Shown: positions 53,701 through 61,658 of the stretch, piece by piece
How the letters are laid out: each line of letters starts with the position of its first letter
Position numbering within the stretch: position 1 is the first letter of the stretch
Origin: JALSNL01 sp036479585
GTDB lineage: Bacteria > Bacteroidota > Ignavibacteria > Ignavibacteriales > Melioribacteraceae
DNA length: 64,000 bases
NCBI GenBank assembly: GCA_965224785.1
Contig: OZ245062.1
Location: 2,914,001 to 2,978,000 of the forward strand
Reading direction: 5' to 3'
The notes under the pieces: model-generated
What the model was told of the DNA's origin: nothing
Seen by the model: only the letters and a program-made list of their open reading frames with translations
Databases searched by the model: none
Translations under genes and position numbers: made by a program

Positions 53701-55161
53701 AGTAATAATCCAATTTACTTGAAACTCCGGATTCTTTTTACCACACCAAGTTATAGTACTATCTTTTTCTTCAATGTTTTGCAAAATATTTTCTTCAACC
53801 CTAACATCATCTAATTTTATTAGTGTTAAATTATCACCAGTAAATTTCATTAAGTCCTTATAATCCCTATCAATTTTTTCTCTAAAATTATTGTCAGAGT
53901 TATTGCTGCTTGTTAGACTAAGAACTTGATCCAAAAGCTTAATAGATTCCTCTTGAAAATATGAAGCATAGGAATAGTTGCCTATTCTATAATAGTAACG
54001 AGACAACCAAGCTCTAGTATCTCCGTTATAAAATATTTGACTTGTCTTATCTAAACTTGACCAAACTGAAGTTTTGTGTTTTCTATAAACTGCATTCTTA
54101 ATTTCTCCCAAATATTTACCTTTGCCATAATTACCTAATAATGATGTTAGAAACTTATCTCCATTTTTAACTTTGAAAAATTCCTCGGGGAAATCACTAA
54201 TCACATTCCTAAAACATATTGTTAAGGTAAGTAACATTACTCCTTTTATTAATTCATCTTGCGTAAAGTCTTTTTTCAGATTTTCTGATAATTTTGATTT
54301 AACAATTATTTCATTCTTATCATTAATGATTTTTGCGTTATGATACGCTATAACGTAATCATCATTAGTTTCTAAGAAATCAACTTGTTTTTGTAACTTT
54401 AGTGGATCAGTCCAATAATCATCACCTTCGCACATGGCAATGTACTTACCTTTCGCACGTGGAAAGTTATAGGTTATTGACATGCTTACACCTTTGGAGT
54501 ATTGATTGTCTGTTTGATAAATTGGTTTTATAATATCAGGATATTTAGCTTCAAATTCTTTTACAATTTCTGTAGTTCCATCGGTTGAAGCATCATCGTG
54601 AACAAGTACTTCAAAGGGGAAGTTTGTTTTTTGCATCATGAAACTTTCAAGTGTTTCACGGATATATTTTACATGATTGTATGTAAGACAACTAATCGAA
54701 ACTAAAGGTGTGTTTTTATTAATAAGTTTTTCCATTTTATAATTTTCTCTCTCTTTTCTATCCACTTCAAAACCAAGTTTTTTATATAATGATAATGCTT
54801 TATCATTGTTTGTCTTCACTTCTAAGCTTAATGATTTATATTTTTCGTTTCTTGAATATTCTTCACAATTTAATAGAAGTCGTTTTGCTATACCCTTACC
54901 AACAAAGGTTTCAAGTACACTTACATTTGTAATATACCCTTGCAAGCTTTTTTTATCATTTAGATAGCAAGCAACTAAACCGACTAATTCATTATTTACC
55001 CATGCTTCAAAAGTAATGGCATTCTTAAATATTTTTTTTGAGTATTCTTCTATATTCACATAGGAACTAAGTAGTGGAGAAAAATTTTTGTCGCATTTTT
55101 TGAGATGCTCAACAATATCTAAATGCTTTGCTTTTTCTAAAGCATAAATTACTGAACTCAT
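47746..55161 (-). CDS. Giant multidomain protein: GNAT acetyltransferase + radical SAM + six GT2 glycosyltransferase domains + TPR
   Basis: 2471-aa single open frame. Domains in order: GNAT acetyltransferase (1-147, NVSVLETFVGKGIAKRLLLN); GT2-A (150-380, ISCLTYNHVKYIRETLESFM, EGDDYW); radical SAM (about 482-700) with CNYDCNYC (Cys490/494/497) and LSGGEPTIHPN, then SPASM-like cysteines (720-775); GT2-B (826-1050, FLEDDG, GGGGVELSIRL); GT2-C (1086-1300, LWLDDDD); TPR-like helices (1335-1500); GT2-D (1524-1750, SYLDDDD); GT2-E (1782-2010, LLNPD); GT2-F (2063-2300, ILNNDV); TPR tail (2330-2460). Each GT2 domain keeps an acidic DxD-like motif and a downstream acidic helix. It probably builds a multi-sugar glycan in one polypeptide. 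It overlaps the pyruvyl transferase gene by 4 bp. Substrates unknown; the radical SAM role is open. Confidence 0.9.
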   Translation of the reverse strand: MSSVIYALEKAKHLDIVEHLKKCDKNFSPLLSSYVNIEEYSKKIFKNAITFEAWVNNELVGLVACYLNDKKSLQGYITNVSVLETFVGKGIAKRLLLNCEEYSRNEKYKSLSLEVKTNNDKALSLYKKLGFEVDRKERENYKMEKLINKNTPLVSISCLTYNHVKYIRETLESFMMQKTNFPFEVLVHDDASTDGTTEIVKEFEAKYPDIIKPIYQTDNQYSKGVSMSITYNFPRAKGKYIAMCEGDDYWTDPLKLQKQVDFLETNDDYVIAYHNAKIINDKNEIIVKSKLSENLKKDFTQDELIKGVMLLTLTICFRNVISDFPEEFFKVKNGDKFLTSLLGNYGKGKYLGEIKNAVYRKHKTSVWSSLDKTSQIFYNGDTRAWLSRYYYRIGNYSYASYFQEESIKLLDQVLSLTSSNNSDNNFREKIDRDYKDLMKFTGDNLTLIKLDDVRVEENILQNIEEKDSTITWCGKKNPEFQVNWIITRKCNYDCNYCTVVDNKNGFFVDKESLVTAIDKLQKIQKEKFHFVLSGGEPTIHPNYIDLLLEVFSKFKDRARVTTITNLSKPMSFYSKLIDSIGEYKNQIRFITSYHFDFARKENFIERIKFLHSNQVKLQISIMAHPEFMDDVKNLDKELSPLKNDITSISIMMIRQDYGSEPDNRYTKEDVNWLKNINQKETKVTIPISYLNEADDSIIETETTTNELIGNNKNNFKGYLCNAGIDIISIDQFGDTAPAVCFRGSSLYKENLFDKRKEFVPSNEPIVCPFESCACPADLSIYKEVPQKNKFSKVEQLQSFLEEKNWKEKEQKYSKVFKNFKILNEIKNPQISIIIISWRLHPDTLKNLEILEKQRDQNFELIFVNNGADRNEFVSLEPFINKYIILNQNTGAYLARNIGSLFAESPILFFLEDDGIPEKNIIEEHLKVHNKYEIIAARGVYKFKTENPLNKIASHYFLGEKPFPIYADLEGNTTYKADLFYKVGGWDDNIRFGGGGVELSIRLLLEEPDKRKQIYTPGPVIYHDYAKDEEHFNNKREKQKKSRKRLLTIHPNWDEYLRSWEKYWNNSSELICKENENKTFTSDKIKNPKITICIPTYNRAEYLKEAVDSALNQNYENYEILIVDDGSTDNTSEMVKSINSDKIKYFKSEENLGRPKVRNKLVTLSKGEFLLWLDDDDKLRENILDDYVKILLANPKVNIIYGNLLQFDDETGKEIQRYEPNDYSKSKVDMLRNLILGSGITFPASLIKKELFEQCGYFDEEYLRAQDYELWSRLYEKAKFYKVNDIVCYYRKHNSNVSFGTTMDHSYEAKVVKKVLSKYTLSDLFVNFDLLNLEVLDNIYYHLALSLHNFQDYNNAIFYLNKISNPINSDYIKLMFATYLSLGNQNLIEKFVDSFKDVDELKELYQEFKNIIANYNKLHNQIEDAIELKKWNKLESIIQQMNEELGYISEVPFYLGVLNEQEKDFNVALEYYKQAVRFNPNNEKFYNAALNLTDDNSKIVLNKMRERILLKEEPKEIESNIIEQALVSVIIPTFNRASFLKQSLQSVLNQTYQNFEILVINDAGKDVQNVVAELKDTRIKYFCHSENRGPTVARNTGLHNAKGKYISYLDDDDTYYSNHLETLVSKLESTNYKVVYSDAYCITHKGEGANGIIKSKSIPYSFDFSKELLLLMNIAPTQCFMHHRDCIQNVGSFDEDFLTHEDWEFWIRLSQKYDFLHIKQVTSEFNRRESTEGLTSGNLEDFLRTMKIIFERYNHLVKGNENILKAQKERVNNLFNDVKQQHGASIIIVTYNSEGSIATCINSLKKTLRNYDEVVIVDNNSKDKTISIIKKIIKNSKQFKIVQSEKNLGFSEGCNVGIKNSSNPFVVLLNPDTTVTEKWLEKMVSVCRTKNVAAVGPTSNYAAGYQNVSAYIEPNELKILNLKQIPIEIERRYNKQTVETKLLIGFCMMIKRTLLNELGGLDKELFLGNDDLDLSWQFRLKGYKLLVALDTFVFHEGQVSFKTEKESITDLLVKESTDKLYEKLVNHYGKGNVPTPLELWGMKWFTPTTGKFNNATKLLDKKTKGVSIVIPTFNQWEYTKQTIESIEAFTDFSYEIIIIDNASTDNTIENLKKYENVKVISNNKNLGFPIAVNQGIKEAKGDYILILNNDVVVTNGWLSKMVEVANLKENIGIVGPISNSVSGLQIDKDAKYSTMDDMHIYAKQISVKNKNQTIEFPRLAFLCTLIKREVIEKIGGLDERFSPGNFEDDDFCLRSQLAGYKSVIARDVFIHHYGSVSFKANGENKYAKRLETNGKIFVEKWGATPEGVWLKAENIKDRKLECPINTDLFNQSIARAFINIDDEEYDFAIQNLKLALENYEGSERVGYENITKEEILNLAGTLLLSKNELEEAKNCFELELNENPNSSTACFGLGEVFYQAEMIEDSKSMFEWAIVNNDDNQDAHTRLREVNTKLNLPEEHNAVLLEETERTE

Positions 55162-56471
55162 TTAACCACCTCAGCAAGTAAACTAAAATTATCTCTTGCT
55201 TTCTCTTTTACAGTTTTGATTCTTTCAGTTAGATTATTTTTAATCTGTTTTCTTCCTAACCAACACTTTGTAATTTTATTTATTAGTTCTTCCAAATTTG
55301 TTGGATCTGCAACATTCTCTAATACACCAGCCACATCTGCAAAACCTCTTAACTTATGTGCTTTTGGTTCATGTCCATAATCTATAATAACTGTTGGAAC
55401 TATTTGAGAAAGCCCAGCAACAGCTGCATGTATTCTTCCACTAACAAGCATATCAAACGAACTAATTATTGCTTTAGTATCCCAAGCATTATAAACTCCA
55501 TCAAGAGTAAAAAATCTATCCTCAGCAATATTTTTTCTCTCTCTTAAAATTTTTTGTAATTGTTTAATTACTGGATAATCTCGTCCATAAATTAATTCAA
55601 ATTTTTTAGGTGGAATTGGAAATCCGTTTGAGTGAGACATTAAGCAAATATCAACATCAAATTTGCTTACCATAAATTCAATAGCTTCTGCAAAAACAAA
55701 ATAGTTGCTATCTTCTCGTGGCCATTTATCAAATGGTCCATTTTCAAAATTCCAACCACAAAGAATAAAACCAACTGTCGGTCTCTTTCTTTCAGTCAAT
55801 CCAACTTTTTGTAATAATTTTTGTTTTTCAATTCCCTCAGTTGGTTCGAATAAAAACGCAGGACAAGCCAAACTTTTAGTGTTTGTTAAATCAAAACCTT
55901 CTTTATTAAGTAATTCTGTACTGATGGATTCTCTATTAGTAACTATTTCAAAATTTTCATAAACCTCTTTAATAAATGGAAGCATTTCTTTTTTATTAAA
56001 TGGTCCTGGCGAACCGGCAATCATAACTGTTGGCACGTTTAATAATTGAGCAACTCTATCTTTACACAACCCAATCAAAAATCTATCTTCGCCTAATAAG
56101 TCAGCATTGTCTCCCCAAATATCTCCGCTAAAATCGATTACTAAATCACTACTTAAAACTTCTTTGATAAAAGGTGTTTCTTTAATTATCGTTCCGGTTT
56201 TATTATAGATAGTAGCTATTGAAAGTTCTTCCAATGCTAAAGTGAGATAGTTTTCATTCCATTCATAATAGTAGTTCATTGGTAAAACTTTAACGTTTTC
56301 TCTTGAGCAAAACTCTTTGCTCATTTGTAGAGTGGTATTAATAGTAAGTCTTTCTCCAAAAGTTTTATGCAATTCTCTAACTATTGGTTCTATTATATAG
56401 TAGTTCCCAATATTTCCAAACTCCATCCGTCCCCAATGTAAAGTGGTTTGTCCTATTAATAATATTTTCAT
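55158..56471 (-). CDS. Polysaccharide pyruvyl transferase family protein
   Basis: 437-aa protein of the PS_pyruv_trans family (CsaB/WcaK-like), which adds pyruvate ketals to glycans or shares that fold. It begins with MKILLIGQTTLHWGRMEFGN and NYYIIEPIVREL. Central motifs include DLVIDFSGDIWGDN and VPTVMIAGSPGPF, and the C-terminal part has LVSGRIHAAVAGLSQIVPTV, the family's R/H signature. It overlaps the giant protein's start (ATGA) and is 1 bp from the ATP-grasp gene, so the three are translated from one message. Confidence 0.85.
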   Translation of the reverse strand: MKILLIGQTTLHWGRMEFGNIGNYYIIEPIVRELHKTFGERLTINTTLQMSKEFCSRENVKVLPMNYYYEWNENYLTLALEELSIATIYNKTGTIIKETPFIKEVLSSDLVIDFSGDIWGDNADLLGEDRFLIGLCKDRVAQLLNVPTVMIAGSPGPFNKKEMLPFIKEVYENFEIVTNRESISTELLNKEGFDLTNTKSLACPAFLFEPTEGIEKQKLLQKVGLTERKRPTVGFILCGWNFENGPFDKWPREDSNYFVFAEAIEFMVSKFDVDICLMSHSNGFPIPPKKFELIYGRDYPVIKQLQKILRERKNIAEDRFFTLDGVYNAWDTKAIISSFDMLVSGRIHAAVAGLSQIVPTVIIDYGHEPKAHKLRGFADVAGVLENVADPTNLEELINKITKCWLGRKQIKNNLTERIKTVKEKARDNFSLLAEVVK

Positions 56472-56472
56472 A

Positions 56473-57678
56473 TTAATTTAATTCCACTTTTATGTATTTA
56501 TTCATATTATCCATTTTATAAATCATTTCATCAGATGATGAAAACTTCAATATCATAGTTCCAATAGTTCCGTTTGAGCCATTGAATTTAATTACACTAT
56601 CATTTTTTTTCTTCCAAATGTTTTCTTCAATTATATTTTCTTTTAATTCATCATTTATATTAATACTGTTTAAAATTCCATCTTCTATTGAATGGATAAT
56701 ATAAGAAGCATAAAATCCTTGAGAATTTTTCATCGTTAAATCGGAACAATCTTTGCCTAATGCACCTTCAACTGAGTAAGCAATTAAATCAACTCCAGTA
56801 GAATATTTTATCACGTCAGGTATTAAATTACCACCACTCCGTGGACCAATTTCTAAGATAAATACTTCTTCATTTTCATCTGTCAAATATTCTATGTTAA
56901 GTCCACCAACTTTCATATCTAACAAATTTAAAGCCCGTTCTATTTCGTTATGTGCTTTTTGCTGAATAGATTTTCCTTGAACATAAGGAAAACTAATTCC
57001 ACTTGGGACATAAGGATTACACCTAATATCATTATGTTGATTTCCAAAACATCTAAACTGAAGTTTGCCATTCCAAACAAAACCATCACCATCCATTTCG
57101 TATATTGTTTTTTTTATATATTGTTCAACCACTACTTTTTTCTTAAATGAATATTGTAACCCAAGGTTAAAGGCACTTTCAAAATCGTTAAGGCTATTTA
57201 TTTTTGTTACACCTTTTGAACCTGAAGAATCTACAGGTTTTATAATAATTGAAACGTACTTCTCTAAAAGTTTTGAAGCATAATTTCTACCATCTTCAAT
57301 TTTACCAAATGATTTTGAAGCTGGGACATTAAAATTATTTTCTTTTAAAAATTTTCTGAATAAATCTTTTTGCTGTAAAATTTTTACCGACTCATAAGGA
57401 TTGCCTGGTAAATCTAATTTCTCAGAAACATACGCTGCTGTTGTAGTTCCAGGGTCTGAGGCATAAGACAAAATTCCATCGATACTTAAACTTTTCGCAA
57501 GTTTTAATATTGCTTCCTTATCTATAGTGCTTACATTATAATATGCATCAGAAAATTTATGTCCTGGATTCTCAGGTAAATAGTCAGCTGTAATAACATT
57601 GTACCCGGCTTTCTTTGCATATTTTATTACCGGTATCTGAAAATGACTTGCACCAAGCATTAATAGTTTTCTATTCAT
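56473..57678 (-). CDS. ATP-grasp ligase (carbamoyl-phosphate-synthase-like)
   Basis: 401-aa ATP-grasp enzyme that would couple a carboxylate to an amine or similar nucleophile through an acyl-phosphate. The N-terminal pre-ATP fold is LMLGASHFQIPVIKYAKKAG. ATP-binding segments are SIIIKPVDSSGSKGVTKI and VVVEQYIKK, and the Mg site is VFILEIGPRSGGNLIPDV. Members in surface-glycan clusters often attach amino acids or form amides on sugars. It is 9 bp from the DegT gene and 1 bp from the pyruvyl transferase gene. The product is unknown. Confidence 0.85.
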   Translation of the reverse strand: MNRKLLMLGASHFQIPVIKYAKKAGYNVITADYLPENPGHKFSDAYYNVSTIDKEAILKLAKSLSIDGILSYASDPGTTTAAYVSEKLDLPGNPYESVKILQQKDLFRKFLKENNFNVPASKSFGKIEDGRNYASKLLEKYVSIIIKPVDSSGSKGVTKINSLNDFESAFNLGLQYSFKKKVVVEQYIKKTIYEMDGDGFVWNGKLQFRCFGNQHNDIRCNPYVPSGISFPYVQGKSIQQKAHNEIERALNLLDMKVGGLNIEYLTDENEEVFILEIGPRSGGNLIPDVIKYSTGVDLIAYSVEGALGKDCSDLTMKNSQGFYASYIIHSIEDGILNSININDELKENIIEENIWKKKNDSVIKFNGSNGTIGTMILKFSSSDEMIYKMDNMNKYIKVELN

Positions 57679-57687
57679 AGAAATAAT

Positions 57688-58887
57688 TTATTTATAGCTC
57701 ATATTATTGCTACGTTTTGCATCAAAAATAATTTCAACAATTCTCTCTACATCTTCAATTTTCAGGTCTGCATAAATTGGTAAACTAATTACTTGCTCAG
57801 TAACTTTTGAAGCAACTGGTAAATTTTCTGCACTTGAAGATTCCAAATCTTTATATGGTTGGAACTGACTGATTAACGGATAAAAATATCTACGTGCATA
57901 GATATTATTTTCTTTCAGTTTATTGTAAAGTTCATCTCTGCTACTTCCAAATTTGTTTTCATCAACAAAAATTGGGAAGTAACCATAGTTATGATAAACA
58001 TTTTCTATATTTGGGAAATATGTTATTCCGTCTAACTCATTAAAAGAATCTCTATAATATTCTGCTATTCTTTTTCTTTTTTCAATATTTATTTCAACAT
58101 CTTTTAATTGAAGCAAACCAATTGCCGCTTGCATTTCATTCATCTTTGCATTTATTCCTGGAGCAATAACTGTTGTTTCATTTGCAAAACCAAAGTTTTT
58201 CAAATAGTCAATTCTCTTTTTAGTTTTTTCATCGTGACAAATAATTGCTCCACCTTCAAAAGTGTTAAATATTTTTGTTGCATGAAAACTTAGAACTGAA
58301 AGGTCTCCGAAATTTAGAATTGATTTATTATTTAATTTTACACCAAAAGCATGTGCAGAATCATAAATAAGTTTAAGTCCGTACATATCTGAAAGGTCTT
58401 GTAGCGATTCTACATTACAAGGGTTTCCGTAAATATGAACGGGTAAAATTGCTGATGTTTTATCTGTTAATAATTTTTCTATTTTGGTTGGATCAAGATT
58501 ATATGTGTTTGGTTCAACATCACAAAAAACCGGAGTAATTCCATTCCACTTTAGTGCGTGAGTTGTAGCAACAAAACTGTAAGGAGTAGTAATTACTTCA
58601 CCTTTTATTTTTAGAACTTGTAATGCAGCAATTAAAGCTAAAGTACCATTTGAAAACAATGAGATATACTCAACACCTAAAAACTTTGCAAGCTCTTGCT
58701 CTAACAGTTGGTGAAATTTGCCCATATTGCTAAGCTTTTTACTTGCCCAAATATCTTGCAAAAGAGGTAAAAAATTATCTAATTCTGGTAGAGTTGGTTG
58801 GTTTACATAAATGTTTTCTAACCCAACAGTAGAAGCTATTTTTTTTTCGGTAGTTTTATTTTTTTGTAGTTCTATCAATTTAATCAA
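57688..58887 (-). CDS. DegT/DnrJ/EryC1-family sugar aminotransferase
   Basis: 399-aa PLP enzyme converting a keto-sugar nucleotide to an amino sugar. Features: ISLFSNGTLALIAALQVL, TTPYSFVATTHALKWNGITP, YDSAHAFGVKLNN with the PLP Asp, and SFHATKIFNTFEGGAIIC with the PLP lysine. The C-terminal IYARRYFYPLISQFQPYK and EQVISLPIYADL complete the family pattern. It begins the operon leading to the ATP-grasp, pyruvyl transferase and giant glycosyltransferase genes. The N-terminal 25 residues are not conserved, so a start slightly downstream is possible. Confidence 0.92.
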   Translation of the reverse strand: MIKLIELQKNKTTEKKIASTVGLENIYVNQPTLPELDNFLPLLQDIWASKKLSNMGKFHQLLEQELAKFLGVEYISLFSNGTLALIAALQVLKIKGEVITTPYSFVATTHALKWNGITPVFCDVEPNTYNLDPTKIEKLLTDKTSAILPVHIYGNPCNVESLQDLSDMYGLKLIYDSAHAFGVKLNNKSILNFGDLSVLSFHATKIFNTFEGGAIICHDEKTKKRIDYLKNFGFANETTVIAPGINAKMNEMQAAIGLLQLKDVEINIEKRKRIAEYYRDSFNELDGITYFPNIENVYHNYGYFPIFVDENKFGSSRDELYNKLKENNIYARRYFYPLISQFQPYKDLESSSAENLPVASKVTEQVISLPIYADLKIEDVERIVEIIFDAKRSNNMSYK

Positions 58888-59018
58888 CAGTTTAATTTAG
58901 ATACAATTATTCCAATGATTATTATAGTCTAAAATCATTCCAATAATATTTACGTATTTTAGACTGTTTTGATATATTTTACTTTATAGTTTTAGGACAA
59001 AGGCTAATAATAGCCACT

Positions 59019-60860
59019 TTAGGAGAGTGATTTTAACAATTGATTTAGAGGTTTTGTATATACTTCTATTTGTTCTCTAGCTTCGTTTAATTTGTTTTGG
59101 TAATTCTGTTCTCTTTCACTTAAAAAAGACTCAATAATATTTTCTTGATTTGTTATTCTATCTTTAAATTTGTTTGAATAAGCTTCTTCTCTTCTTTCAG
59201 CTTCATCTTGTAAAAGAGCTTCTCTTTCTTGTTTACTTTTTTCTAATTTTTCAGTTTCATTAGTTAATTTTTTGTTTATATCAATTCTTTCTTTATTTGC
59301 AGATATTCCAGTAACAAGCGATATACCAATTCCTATAATAAATGTTATTCCGCCCCAAATAACTCCTACCTTTGCAAATACTCCAATGGAGCTTCCATCA
59401 TCTCCAAAATCAGTTGCAAAAAAAGATGCACTAAATCCAGAGATTACAAATACAGCCATAGAAATTCCAACAGTAAAAATCATAGAGCTAAAAAATATTT
59501 GGGTTGGATTATACTTTTCATTTTTGTCAAGTTTTTCAATCCTATTATTTAACACTTCTTTTTTTGATTGAAAGAACTCACTTGTTTCTTCTAAGCTCTC
59601 TTCTCTTATTGAAACTGCTCTTTTATTTGCATCATCTCCTTCTTGTCTTATTCTTTGTAGTTGTCTTTTATTTTGCTCAATTTGATTATCAAAAACAATA
59701 AACTCATCTTTCACTTTATCGTAGAAAAAAGTTTCAACTAAACTTCTCAAATATTCAATTAGCACAACTAATTTTTTTCTTAATATTTTTTCTGTAATTC
59801 TTACTAAGCCATTTTCTTTTTGTCTATAATTATCAAGGAGAGTTAGTAAAAAGTTTATTTCCTCAACTACTTTTTCTGTATAAAATTCTTTGTTCCTTAA
59901 ATTTTTCAAGTTAATTAGTTTAGCATAAGTATTTCCCATACTATTTGGTTCATCAGAATATTGTGCTCTTAATAAGAAATCAAAATCTTGAATCATTGGA
60001 GCAAATCCATCATCAGAGAAAACATTATAAATAACTGCACTTTGGAAAAAGAATTCGAACAACGGTAAATGATTATAATTAATTGCAAATTGGAAACGCA
60101 ATTTATCGAAGTGTAAAACCTTTGAAAGAGCATCAAAAGCTGTATCAAAATCGTTTAGGTTAGCAGCACTTAAACCCAAATAAAATTTTGCAGAAATTCC
60201 ATTTATATTATGCTTTAATGCTTGAGCAAAAGAATCTTTTGCTTTAGCATATTCATATTCCTTAAAATACGTAAACCCTTCAAAGAGATTTATAAAATAT
60301 AAAATACCATTCTTTTCTTCATTTTCAGCAACTAAATTATTAACAAGTTCTTTGCTACGTTCAAATAGTTCAATTGCTTTTTTTGGATTAAATAAAGTTT
60401 CCTCGTAAGTAAGAATAACTGCATACAAAACCAAATTGTAAAAACTTTGATATGCAAAATTTCTCTCTACCATATTTACAAGGGTTAGTGCATAGTAAGT
60501 TTTTTCCTTACCCTCTTTGTGTAAAACCCACTTTGAATAATATTCTTTTACTTCTCTGTGGTTTGCTATAAAATTATTTCCAGCTCTATTTTGTGTAAGT
60601 ACATTCTCAATGTTGTCTAAAAGCGGAGAATTAATTGCTCCAAAAAAAGGTGCTGCATCAATCCGAATAAAACATTCTGCAATTTCTATAGGTAGGTTAA
60701 CAGATGTATGTTTTAATAGCTTTTCTGAAAACTCTTCAAAATCAACTGAGCGTTTTATTGCAGTCCCAAACTTCTCCCTTCCATAGTTACGGAATTTTGC
60801 AATTTCAACTTCTTTGGTTGAAATATCATTTTGAAAAATTGTACTATTTTCTGAAAGCAT
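59019..60860 (-). CDS. TPR-like protein with two membrane helices and coiled coils, function unknown
   Basis: 613-aa protein without a recognised family. Residues 1-380 are helical and TPR-like (GILYFINLFEGFTYFKEYEYAKAKDSFAQA; ISAKFYLGLSAANLNDFDTA). Residues about 400-450 form a coiled coil. Two membrane helices follow (about 458-482 and 497-522), separated by a short acidic loop. The C-terminal 90 residues are a charged coiled coil (KSKQEREALLQDEAERREEA). Topology suggests both long arms are cytoplasmic, anchoring a scaffold at the membrane. It stands between the glycan operon and the ArsC-like gene with gaps on both sides. Confidence 0.7.
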   Translation of the reverse strand: MLSENSTIFQNDISTKEVEIAKFRNYGREKFGTAIKRSVDFEEFSEKLLKHTSVNLPIEIAECFIRIDAAPFFGAINSPLLDNIENVLTQNRAGNNFIANHREVKEYYSKWVLHKEGKEKTYYALTLVNMVERNFAYQSFYNLVLYAVILTYEETLFNPKKAIELFERSKELVNNLVAENEEKNGILYFINLFEGFTYFKEYEYAKAKDSFAQALKHNINGISAKFYLGLSAANLNDFDTAFDALSKVLHFDKLRFQFAINYNHLPLFEFFFQSAVIYNVFSDDGFAPMIQDFDFLLRAQYSDEPNSMGNTYAKLINLKNLRNKEFYTEKVVEEINFLLTLLDNYRQKENGLVRITEKILRKKLVVLIEYLRSLVETFFYDKVKDEFIVFDNQIEQNKRQLQRIRQEGDDANKRAVSIREESLEETSEFFQSKKEVLNNRIEKLDKNEKYNPTQIFFSSMIFTVGISMAVFVISGFSASFFATDFGDDGSSIGVFAKVGVIWGGITFIIGIGISLVTGISANKERIDINKKLTNETEKLEKSKQEREALLQDEAERREEAYSNKFKDRITNQENIIESFLSEREQNYQNKLNEAREQIEVYTKPLNQLLKSLS

Positions 60861-61206
60861 TTTTGAAAGACTATGATTTATTATTTTAAAAAAGGTTTTT
60901 CAGATAATAATCGTATTAATAGGTTATTAGTTTAATGAAGAAAGAGAAAAGAATCGATGCTGAATACCGAGAATTGCTATTCTGGTTAGATAACTACTCA
61001 ATTTTTCAAATTAGAATTAAAGTAAATATTTAATGTACGAACAAGATGGCATCTCTGTTTTTGAGATGACATCTTTGAAAAGTAGAAGAAAGCTACCTAA
61101 GATAATTTTTACAAACCATTTTTAGAACGATCAACCAGTCAAAGTTCCTGTCTCATAGAACAGAGATATGAACTTGAAAGGATATTTAGATTAGTGAGTA
61201 TTATTC
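60861..61206. other. 346-bp intergenic region with a strong hairpin
   Basis: No gene is visible. A hairpin at 61043-61075 pairs aagatggcatctc with gagatgacatctt at 12 of 13 positions around a 7-base loop. It lacks a T-run on either strand and may be a transcript-stability element or a decayed repeat. Confidence 0.55.
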
Positions 61207-61557
61207 TTAAAATAATTCTTTGATGTTTTCAATCGGTCTGCCAAGTGCAGCTTTGTTACCCTTTTCTACAATTGGTCTTTGCACTAAATTTGGATCGGCA
61301 ATCATAAAATCTAAAAATTGGGCTTCTGTGTAAGTGTTATTTTTAACATCTAATTCTTTGTAAGCCACTTCACTTTTACGAATTAATTCACTTGGTTTCA
61401 TATCCATTTTTTTAAGAAGTGTTTTTAATTTATTTTTTGTGAATGGTTCGATGTAATAGTTGATTTTATCAAATTCAATTCCCATTTCGCTTAACATTTT
61501 TACTGTTTTACGACAAGTTGTACAAGTTGGTTTTTCATATACATTAACTTTGTTCAT
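61207..61557 (-). CDS. ArsC/Spx-family protein (putative arsenate reductase-like)
   Basis: 116-aa thioredoxin-fold protein. YEKPTCTTCRKTVKML carries a CxxC pair (Cys12/Cys15), which is the Spx pattern, whereas classical glutaredoxin-linked ArsC has a single Cys. MKPSELIRKSEVAYKEL and LVQRPIVEKGNKAALGRP match the ArsC/YffB signature with the conserved Arg. It could be a redox-active reductase. A transcriptional Spx role is unlikely outside Firmicutes. AAGGAA precedes the ATG. Confidence 0.85.
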   Translation of the reverse strand: MNKVNVYEKPTCTTCRKTVKMLSEMGIEFDKINYYIEPFTKNKLKTLLKKMDMKPSELIRKSEVAYKELDVKNNTYTEAQFLDFMIADPNLVQRPIVEKGNKAALGRPIENIKELF

Positions 61558-61658
61558 TTATATTTCCTTTTATTTTTTAAATTATGGAATCCAAATTTAA
61601 TATTATTTTTCAGTATTTTCATTTCAAATATTTAAGATAAATTAAGCTAGAGAAATTT

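Noticed and set aside
61043..61075. Hairpin as a rho-independent terminator of the ArsC-like gene
   Set aside because: The stem is strong, but there is no T-run on either strand and it lies more than 130 bp from the stop codon.
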